44,905 nt of DNA from Burkholderiaceae bacterium (lineage in GTDB: Bacteria; Pseudomonadota; Gammaproteobacteria; Burkholderiales; Burkholderiaceae), in contig CANGCM010000011.1 in NCBI GenBank assembly GCA_947452535.1, forward strand, positions 1-44,905, in the 5' to 3' direction. The position numbers and the translations under genes were made by a program. This document shows, piece after piece, positions 39,033 through 44,905 of this stretch. Every line of letters begins with the position of its first letter. Positions within the stretch are counted from its first letter, which is position 1. Below the pieces are notes generated by a model that saw only the letters and a list, made by a program, of their open reading frames with translations, was not told the origin of the DNA and ran no database searches.

Positions 39033-39971
39033 ATGGCAGTAAATTACTTAAATCGTAAGGGGATTATTTTGGCGGGAGGCTCTGGCACTCGCTTATATCC
39101 AGTCACTCAGGCCGTTTCTAAACAGCTGATGCCGGTTTATGATAAGCCTATGGTCTATTACCCCTTGACCACTCTCATGCTTGCGGGCATTCGGGATATT
39201 TTGTTGATTTCTACGCCGCACGATACACCTCGGTTTACTGAGTTGTTAGGCGATGGCTCCCAGTGGGGTCTAAATATAGAGTATTGCGTGCAGCCTTCAC
39301 CCGATGGCTTGGCACAAGCCTTTACCTTAGGCAAAACCTTTGTTGGCAATAATCCAAGCGCCTTAGTCTTAGGTGACAATATTTTTTATGGCCATGAATT
39401 AGTCAATCAGCTAGATAGTGCTAATGCTCGTAATAGCGGCGCAACGGTATTTGCTTATCACGTAACAGACCCAGAGCGTTACGGTGTTGTGGAATTTGAT
39501 CAGAATTACAAGGCACTCTCCATAGAAGAGAAGCCACTGAAACCGAGAAGTAACTATGCAGTTACCGGCCTTTATTTTTATGATAATCAGGTATGTGATA
39601 TCGCCTCATCAATTAAGCCAAGTGCACGGGGAGAGTTGGAGATTACCGATGTGAACCGTGCCTATCTTGAAAAAAATGAACTCAGTGTAGAAATTATGGG
39701 CCGTGGTTTTGCTTGGCTTGATACTGGAACACACGATTCATTGCTAGATGCTGCCGGTTTTATTGCCACCTTACAAAAGCGACAAGGTCTGATGGTAGCC
39801 TGCCCTGAAGAGATCGCGTATCGTCAAGGCTGGATCAGTGCAGAGGATGTGCAGAGGGTAGCCGCTAAGTTGAATAAAAATAGCTACGGTCAATATTTAA
39901 GTAAAATTTTGAATGAGCTAAGTACCTCCACTCAGCCTACTACCTTGTCGCATCAGAAGATGATTGGATGA
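39033..39971 (+). CDS. rmlA: Glucose-1-phosphate thymidylyltransferase
   Basis: About 312 residues. It makes dTDP-glucose from glucose-1-phosphate and dTTP, the first step to dTDP-rhamnose. The nucleotidyltransferase signature [37 protein letters not shown] is at the N-terminus; VLGDNIFYG, the [20 protein letters not shown] segment and [16 protein letters not shown] follow. ATG 39033, with AGAAAG upstream, is preferred; ATG 39009 would overlap rmlD by 14 bases. The last 20 or so residues ([16 protein letters not shown]) go beyond the family core. It overlaps rmlC by four bases. Confidence 0.96.
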   Translation: MAVNYLNRKGIILAGGSGTRLYPVTQAVSKQLMPVYDKPMVYYPLTTLMLAGIRDILLISTPHDTPRFTELLGDGSQWGLNIEYCVQPSPDGLAQAFTLGKTFVGNNPSALVLGDNIFYGHELVNQLDSANARNSGATVFAYHVTDPERYGVVEFDQNYKALSIEEKPLKPRSNYAVTGLYFYDNQVCDIASSIKPSARGELEITDVNRAYLEKNELSVEIMGRGFAWLDTGTHDSLLDAAGFIATLQKRQGLMVACPEEIAYRQGWISAEDVQRVAAKLNKNSYGQYLSKILNELSTSTQPTTLSHQKMIG

Positions 39972-40543
39972 GCGAGATTTTGAAGTCCTCCAAAATTTCG
40001 GTGACACCAACGGCCATTCATGATGTATTGATGATTGAGCCTAAGTTATTTGGTGATGATCGTGGCTGGTTCACTGAGTCATTTAATGCACAAGACTTTG
40101 CTCTTGCTACTGGCTTGAATGTCGAGTTTGTTCAGGATAACCATTCTTTTTCTCGTCAATGGACTTTGCGAGGTCTGCATTATCAATTGGAGCAAACGCA
40201 GGGCAAGTTAGTGCGAGTCGTTGCAGGTAGCGTCTTTGATGTGGCTGTGGATATTCGTAAAGATTCGCCTACTTATGGCAAGTGGGCGGGTGTTGAACTC
40301 AGTGCACAAAACCATAAGCAATTATGGATACCAGCAGGGTTAGCTCATGGGTTTTTAGTTCTTTCTGAGTCTGCCGAGTTTCTCTACAAGACTACTGACT
40401 ACTATCACCCACAAAGCGAAGTTTGCTTGGCTTGGAATGACCTGCAGGTGAATATCGAATGGCCTTTGCCAAAAGGTATCACGCCTAATATGAATGCCAA
40501 AGACTCTGCTGGTCTATTGTGGGATGCTGCCCCGAAGTTCTAG
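39968..40543 (+). CDS. rmlC: dTDP-4-dehydrorhamnose 3,5-epimerase
   Basis: 191 residues. It epimerises carbons 3 and 5 of dTDP-4-keto-6-deoxyglucose. The cupin core is complete: [35 protein letters not shown] with the catalytic His, [29 protein letters not shown], and [15 protein letters not shown]. The YKTTDYYHP segment holds the active-site Tyr. The start overlaps the rmlA stop by four bases, which closes the rmlBDAC set. waaC follows after 41 bases. Confidence 0.97.
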   Translation: MSEILKSSKISVTPTAIHDVLMIEPKLFGDDRGWFTESFNAQDFALATGLNVEFVQDNHSFSRQWTLRGLHYQLEQTQGKLVRVVAGSVFDVAVDIRKDSPTYGKWAGVELSAQNHKQLWIPAGLAHGFLVLSESAEFLYKTTDYYHPQSEVCLAWNDLQVNIEWPLPKGITPNMNAKDSAGLLWDAAPKF

Positions 40544-40584
40544 TTGAATTTAGGCTTATTTTCAAAAGATAAGATAATGCTCGC

Positions 40585-41616
40585 ATGAGCTCTTCTCCCA
40601 AAATCCTGTTGGTAAAGCTATCCTCCCTCGGGGATGTATTACATAACTTGCCAATTGTGTGGGATTTGCGTGCGCGCTTACCAAATGCTCAAATTGATTG
40701 GGTGGTGGAAGAGGGATATGTTCACTTGCTCACCCCTTTATTAACTCGAGATGGTTTTAAGGGGATTGATCACATCATTCCTGTTAGTTTGCGCCGCTGG
40801 AAAAAAAATCTTTTTAGCCTGGCTACTTGGAAAGAGTTTGTTGCATTTAGAAAACTCCTTCAATCCACCAGTTACGATATCTTGATTGAAACCCAGGGCT
40901 TGTTGAAATCTGCCATCGTCTGCTCCTTGGCCAATAAGAGTTCGGAGTGCGTTGTTGCGGGACTGGCTAATGCTACTGAGTTCTCAGGATACGAGCCACT
41001 TGCAAGAAGCTTTTACAACCAGTCTGTTCAGGTGCCAATTCAGTGCCATGCTGTGGATCGTTCGCGTTGGGTCATGTGCTCAGCATTAGATTGGCCTTTG
41101 CTTGAGCGTTCCGACTCACCTCAGTTTTATCCGCAGGAATTCTTTGCTAGCATTCCAAAGACTTCTGTCGCAGGCTTGAAGTCTCCTTATGTGCTGTGCT
41201 TTCATTCAACGGCCAGAGAAGCAAAGCGCTGGGCAAATGAACATTGGATTGTTTTAGGCAAAGCATTGGCTGCGCGTGGATATCAGGTTGTTTTTCCTTG
41301 GGGTAGTCCTGCTGAGAAAGCTATCAGCATTTCCCTTGCCGAGAATATTGCCGGTGCATTGGTGCCCCCATCCTTTTCCATCCAAGAGGCTTTCCCACTG
41401 ATCGCTGGGGCTGCCTTAACGGTAGGCGTGGATACCGGTCTGACACATTTATCAGCAGCACTCGATAAGCCGACTATAGAAATCTATTGCGACTCACCAC
41501 GCTGGAAAACTGAAGGTTATTGGTCTGACCGAATTTGTAACGTAGGGGATTTGCAAAATCCGCCAAGTATTCAAGAGGTTCTTGATGCCTCCTTAAAGCT
41601 TTTACAGCAAGCTTAA
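40585..41616 (+). CDS. waaC: LPS heptosyltransferase I
   Basis: 343 residues. A GT9 enzyme that adds the first heptose to Kdo2-lipid A on the inner face of the inner membrane. ILLVKLSSLGDVLHNLPIVWDLRARLPNAQIDWVVEEGY is the family N-terminus, IETQGLLKSAI follows, and the donor site is PLIAGAALTVGVDTGLTHLSAALDKPTIEIYCDSP. The long C-terminal motif with ADP-heptose contacts fits WaaC better than WaaF. It ends the plus-strand sugar block and is convergent with the tolC-like gene (18 bases apart). Confidence 0.92.
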   Translation: MSSSPKILLVKLSSLGDVLHNLPIVWDLRARLPNAQIDWVVEEGYVHLLTPLLTRDGFKGIDHIIPVSLRRWKKNLFSLATWKEFVAFRKLLQSTSYDILIETQGLLKSAIVCSLANKSSECVVAGLANATEFSGYEPLARSFYNQSVQVPIQCHAVDRSRWVMCSALDWPLLERSDSPQFYPQEFFASIPKTSVAGLKSPYVLCFHSTAREAKRWANEHWIVLGKALAARGYQVVFPWGSPAEKAISISLAENIAGALVPPSFSIQEAFPLIAGAALTVGVDTGLTHLSAALDKPTIEIYCDSPRWKTEGYWSDRICNVGDLQNPPSIQEVLDASLKLLQQA

Positions 41617-41634
41617 CTGTTTACTTCTTCAGTT

Positions 41635-43251
41635 CTAGCGTAGCAAGGTGTTAATAGAAATCAGATCGTCATCTGATAATGCAGAAGCGCTTGCCTTCAA
41701 TTTAATTGCATTCAGAATTGTGTTGTAACGTGCCTGCTGTAGTTGTGAGCGGGTGGTAATGACGGTATCTAGTGCGATCAAGACATCAATATTAATTAAG
41801 GTGCCCACCTGAAATCCAAGCTTGCTTGATTCCAGCGCAGACGTGGATGAGCGCTCTGCAGCTTCATAGGCCTTAACACTGGCTAGACCACCATAGAAGC
41901 CCGTAAAGGCTGCACGCGTGCTTTGAGCTGCGGTACGTCGGGCATTGTCATAGTTCGCTTTTGCTACATCTAATAGAGCGGCATTTTGACGAATTACCGA
42001 ACTACTAAATCCACCAGACACGAGTGGAATCGTCATTTGCAAGGCAATTGTGTTGTTATAGATATTGGTATTTGAAGGGGTATAGTTACTGGCGCTACCA
42101 TTTGAAGTGTTATAGCCAGCTGTTCCAACGAAATTGACGGAGGGATAATTGAGCGCCTGGGAGCCTCGGTAAGTACTTTCAGCAAGACTGACAGAGAGTT
42201 GACCAGCCAGGACATTGAAGTTCGCAGTCTCTGCTTGGCTTATCCAGTCCTCAAGCGTTTGTCCTTTTGGTAATTGTGGATTGACGCTTTCTGCAATCGG
42301 AATACCGTTGCTATCCTTAGCCTTGGATCGAGGGTCCTTCAGAACCCCATCAATCTTGGCCTCTTTGGTGAGTGGTTTTAAAGCGCCAACCGGCCTACCT
42401 ACTAATTGCTCTAAAACACCGCGCTTGACCACGAGATCAGCTTGCGCTCCAATTTCTTGGGAGTTGGCAAGATCTAATGCTGCTTGAGCGGTATTCACAT
42501 CCACAATGGTTGCGAGGCCAGCGTCAAACTTTGCTTGAGCGATTTCTAATTGCTGCTTGATTAAGCCCTTTTTATTGCGGTAGAGCTCAACATTATCTTG
42601 GCTTGTCAGCGCATCAAAATAGGCTTGTGAAACTCGAATAATTAAATCTTGCTGCGCTAAATAAAAGCGCATATCCGCAATCTTGGTATTGAGATCACCT
42701 TGCTTGGAAGCCTCAAATGCAGCAACGTTAAAAACAGGCTGAGTTAATGTGACGGTATACCCTTTTTGGTCAAAGACGCGAGAGTTTCCCGTAAAACTAG
42801 TCAGGGCTGACCCATTAGCAGCATGTTGGTAATATCTCGTGGCAACTGGAGCTGCACTCGCCTGCGGGAGTAGCAAGGAAAGGCCTTGCCAATAGAGTTC
42901 TTTGCTGGCTTGATTGTTAAAGCGGGCGGCATTTAAAACGGGATCACTAAAAGCAGCCTCTTGATATAAGTTGATTAAGTCTGTTATTGGACCGTTGGCT
43001 GCTAATTTGTTATTACCTACATTCGAGGGCGCACCATTGCTAGGAATAGCCTGCTTTGGGGTCACCGCCATTTGTGGGGGCGTCTCTAGACCTACTAGTG
43101 ACTGTGCGCTGAGTGGTGTTGGTAATGCAGGTTTAGCGCCATTTGCGCTTTGGGCGTAAGTACTCGATGAGATTGATGAAAACCCAAGTACTTGGCTCAA
43201 GATAAGGCCAAAGGTGGTCAGTTGAGAGAAGCGAAAGCGGGTTGGAGTCAT
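41635..43251 (-). CDS. tolC: TolC-family outer-membrane channel
   Basis: 538 residues, longer than most TolC proteins. Signal peptide at about 1-33 (cleavage near TYAQ-SA). Then comes a Pro/Ala/Asn-rich spacer (about 34-87) before the first OEP repeat begins at DLINLYQEAAFSDPVLNAARFN. The two OEP repeats have the usual long helices, for example AQAKFDAGLATIVDVNTAQAALDLANSQ and SSKLGFQVGTLINIDVLIALDTVITTRSQLQQARYNTI. It forms the exit duct of type I secretion and RND or MFS efflux pumps. No pump genes lie beside it. The spacer is unusual. Confidence 0.92.
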   Translation of the reverse strand: MTPTRFRFSQLTTFGLILSQVLGFSSISSSTYAQSANGAKPALPTPLSAQSLVGLETPPQMAVTPKQAIPSNGAPSNVGNNKLAANGPITDLINLYQEAAFSDPVLNAARFNNQASKELYWQGLSLLLPQASAAPVATRYYQHAANGSALTSFTGNSRVFDQKGYTVTLTQPVFNVAAFEASKQGDLNTKIADMRFYLAQQDLIIRVSQAYFDALTSQDNVELYRNKKGLIKQQLEIAQAKFDAGLATIVDVNTAQAALDLANSQEIGAQADLVVKRGVLEQLVGRPVGALKPLTKEAKIDGVLKDPRSKAKDSNGIPIAESVNPQLPKGQTLEDWISQAETANFNVLAGQLSVSLAESTYRGSQALNYPSVNFVGTAGYNTSNGSASNYTPSNTNIYNNTIALQMTIPLVSGGFSSSVIRQNAALLDVAKANYDNARRTAAQSTRAAFTGFYGGLASVKAYEAAERSSTSALESSKLGFQVGTLINIDVLIALDTVITTRSQLQQARYNTILNAIKLKASASALSDDDLISINTLLR

Positions 43252-43284
43252 CTAATTCAGGAACTTATCAATATGCCATGCAGT

Positions 43285-43317
43285 TTAAGGCTTAATTGCC
43301 TTAATTGCCTTAATTGC
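43285..43317. repeat. Three tandem 9-base copies with an inverted element upstream of uppP
   Basis: CTTAATTGC occurs three times head to tail (43291-43299, 43300-43308, 43309-43317), and a degenerate fourth copy may follow. TTAAGGC (43285-43291) and GCCTTAA (43298-43304) also form an inverted repeat that reuses the first copies. It lies in the divergent gap between tolC and uppP. It may be a slippage-prone simple repeat or a set of operator sites. Confidence 0.8.
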
Positions 43318-43343
43318 CTAATTTATCCATCTATTTTGCCAAA

Positions 43344-43372
43344 TCTTTGGGTCACCCCCATCTATCTATAAA
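43344..43372 (+). promoter_or_regulatory. Possible promoter of uppP
   Basis: TATAAA at 43367-43372 is a good -10 box; TCTTTG at 43344-43349, 17 bases upstream, is a weak -35 box. Transcription would start about 43379, only a few bases before ATG 43382, so the message may be leaderless. No ribosome site precedes the ATG, which agrees. Confidence 0.4.
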
Positions 43373-43381
43373 ATTAGGGCT

Positions 43382-44227
43382 ATGGATCTAATTTTGCTAG
43401 GCAAAGCGTTATTACTGGGGGTAGTAGAGGGCTTAACGGAGTTTTTGCCAATCTCCAGTACGGGCCATCTCATTCTGGTGGGCGACTTGCTTGACTTTAA
43501 TGATGAGCGGGGGAAGGCCTTCGAGGTCATTATTCAGTTTGGAGCCATTTTGGCCGTTTGCTGGGAGTTCCGAGAAAAGCTCTGGAATGTCGCATCCACC
43601 ATCAAGACAAGTGCGATCTCACGTCGTTTTGTGATCAATCTATTGATTGCATCAACACCAGCAATGGGATTGGCATTTATTTTTGGTAAACACATCAAGG
43701 CAGTACTGTTTTCCCCCATACCAGTTGCCAGTGCCTTTATTTTGGGCGCGCTGGTGATCTTTTGGGCTGAGAAACGTCAACAAAAAGTCATGGCAAGAAA
43801 AAATCATATTCAGACGGTAGATGATCTCACCCCGTTGGATGCCTTAAAGGTGGGGCTAGCGCAATGCGCTGCCTTAATACCAGGGACATCACGGTCTGGG
43901 GCGACGATCATTGGGGGCATGCTTTTTGGCTTACCTCGCGCGGTAGCTACGGAGTTTTCCTTTTTCTTGGCGATACCAGTCATTGGAGGCGCTACTGCTT
44001 ATGAAATCCTGAAGCTTTGGAAAAACCCCATCTCCTTATCGGGCGACTTTACTTGGGCCATTGTGGTCGGCTTTATTGCCGCGTTTGTCTCTGCTTTTAT
44101 TTGTGTGCGGTGGCTCATTCATTATGTTGCTGGGCATAATTTCATCCCATTTGCCTGGTATCGCATCATCTTTGGGCTTTTGGTCTTGCTGAGCGCTTCT
44201 ACCGGTCTCGTAGCTTGGTCTCACTAA
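43382..44227 (+). CDS. uppP: Undecaprenyl-diphosphate phosphatase
   Basis: 281 residues, typical BacA family length. It recycles the lipid carrier for peptidoglycan and O-antigen by removing a phosphate from undecaprenyl diphosphate. [17 protein letters not shown] near 16-32 and the arginine-bearing [19 protein letters not shown] are the two catalytic signatures. Several other membrane helices are visible. It is divergent from tolC and 40 bases before the DUF2721 gene. It may be read from a message with almost no leader. Confidence 0.97.
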   Translation: MDLILLGKALLLGVVEGLTEFLPISSTGHLILVGDLLDFNDERGKAFEVIIQFGAILAVCWEFREKLWNVASTIKTSAISRRFVINLLIASTPAMGLAFIFGKHIKAVLFSPIPVASAFILGALVIFWAEKRQQKVMARKNHIQTVDDLTPLDALKVGLAQCAALIPGTSRSGATIIGGMLFGLPRAVATEFSFFLAIPVIGGATAYEILKLWKNPISLSGDFTWAIVVGFIAAFVSAFICVRWLIHYVAGHNFIPFAWYRIIFGLLVLLSASTGLVAWSH

Positions 44228-44267
44228 GCGTTATGTCAATTAAAAAATAGAGCGCACTGGAATCGAT

Positions 44268-44726
44268 ATGGATGTATCAATAGACGCAATCACGAACAAT
44301 ATTCAATTAGCACTGGCCCCGGTATTTTTATTAACTGCAGTTGCCACATTAATTAATGCAATCTCAGCAAGATTAGCTCGCTCGGTTGATCGTATGCGCG
44401 ACATTCAAGACCGAATTCAAGAAGGCGGCATTCAGGATAAAGCCATCTTGATTCACATGATGAACGAGGCTAATGAAGCAAAAATTCGAGGTCGCCTTTG
44501 TACTTTAGCAATTTTCTTTGACGTGTTAAGCGGGGTATTCATCTCCCTAACTGTCCTTGAGCTATTTTTCTTTCAGGCAGGTGCAGTACGATCATTGCAA
44601 GCCACCTATGTGATTTGGACTTTTGTACTGGGATTGATCTCATTCATGACATCTCTCTCTATCGTATTGGGTGAGGTGGTTTATGCTTATCGCTCAGCAG
44701 GCTGGAATGCGCCTTTCCCAAAATAA
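44268..44726 (+). CDS. DUF2721 membrane protein
   Basis: 152 residues with three hydrophobic segments (about 15-32, 82-102 and 113-135). The N-terminal block ITNNIQLALAPVFLLTAVATLINAISARLARSVDRMRDIQ is characteristic of DUF2721, which has no known function. Charged residues follow the first helix. It lies between uppP and the start of a UDP-glucuronate decarboxylase gene, all on the same strand. No signal peptide cleavage site is seen. Confidence 0.85.
   Translation: MDVSIDAITNNIQLALAPVFLLTAVATLINAISARLARSVDRMRDIQDRIQEGGIQDKAILIHMMNEANEAKIRGRLCTLAIFFDVLSGVFISLTVLELFFFQAGAVRSLQATYVIWTFVLGLISFMTSLSIVLGEVVYAYRSAGWNAPFPK

Positions 44727-44905
<179 letters not shown>

Overview
The window looks like the chromosome of a free-living freshwater betaproteobacterium of the family Burkholderiaceae, most likely Polynucleobacter. 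The grounds are moderate GC by eye, very tight gene packing, and neighbourhoods familiar from that family: maeB - barstar - rsmE - tkt - gap, fur divergent from bamE - dapB, leuS - lptE - holA - proA, and yqgE - ruvX - pyrR - pyrB. The assignment comes from recognising protein families and gene order, not from a database search. No tRNA, rRNA, CRISPR array, insertion sequence, prophage or toxin-nuclease gene was seen. No stretch above about 140 bases lacks a gene.

Layout. 1-3571: end of a probable exoribonuclease gene, a TonB/TolA-like protein, aroE, mtgA, and pyrF on the opposite strand. 3645-6730: corA, then a minus-strand run thiL - pgpA - pncC joined by 4-base overlaps. 6803-10700: maeB, an orphan barstar-fold protein and rsmE. 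10744-13821: tkt and gap, closed by a strong terminator. 13956-20309: fur divergent from bamE, dapB, leuS, lptE and holA. 20371-25193: proA, a HemJ-like membrane protein, an RlmL-like methyltransferase, rubredoxin and hemL. 25220-30397: an OafA-type acyltransferase, apaH, a photolyase and a YdcF-family protein. 30430-32986: yqgE - ruvX - pyrR - pyrB. 33011-41616: a surface-polysaccharide block of four sugar-transferase-like genes, rmlBDAC for dTDP-L-rhamnose, and a heptosyltransferase. 41635-44905: a TolC-family outer-membrane channel, uppP, a DUF2721 membrane protein and the start of a UDP-glucuronate decarboxylase gene cut by the window edge.

How the genes work together. Many genes serve the envelope: MtgA and UppP in peptidoglycan and lipid-carrier recycling, BamE and LptE in outer-membrane protein and LPS assembly, WaaC and the rml genes in LPS core and rhamnose supply, PgpA in phospholipid synthesis, and TolC in export. 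The rest is core metabolism: shikimate, pyrimidines, thiamine, lysine, proline, heme and central carbon.

The variable parts are the acyltransferase at 25220-27124 and the transferase block at 33011-36957. The latter sits right behind pyrB and holds a GT-B enzyme, a DUF6492 protein, a GT25 protein and, on the other strand, a GT10 (fucosyltransferase-like) protein. It is the best candidate here for an undescribed system, a strain-specific LPS decoration pathway, but that is inference. Non-coding highlights are a perfect 24-base palindrome inside the start of maeB, a perfect 16-base-arm hairpin just after maeB, and two adjacent inverted repeats between the photolyase and YdcF genes.
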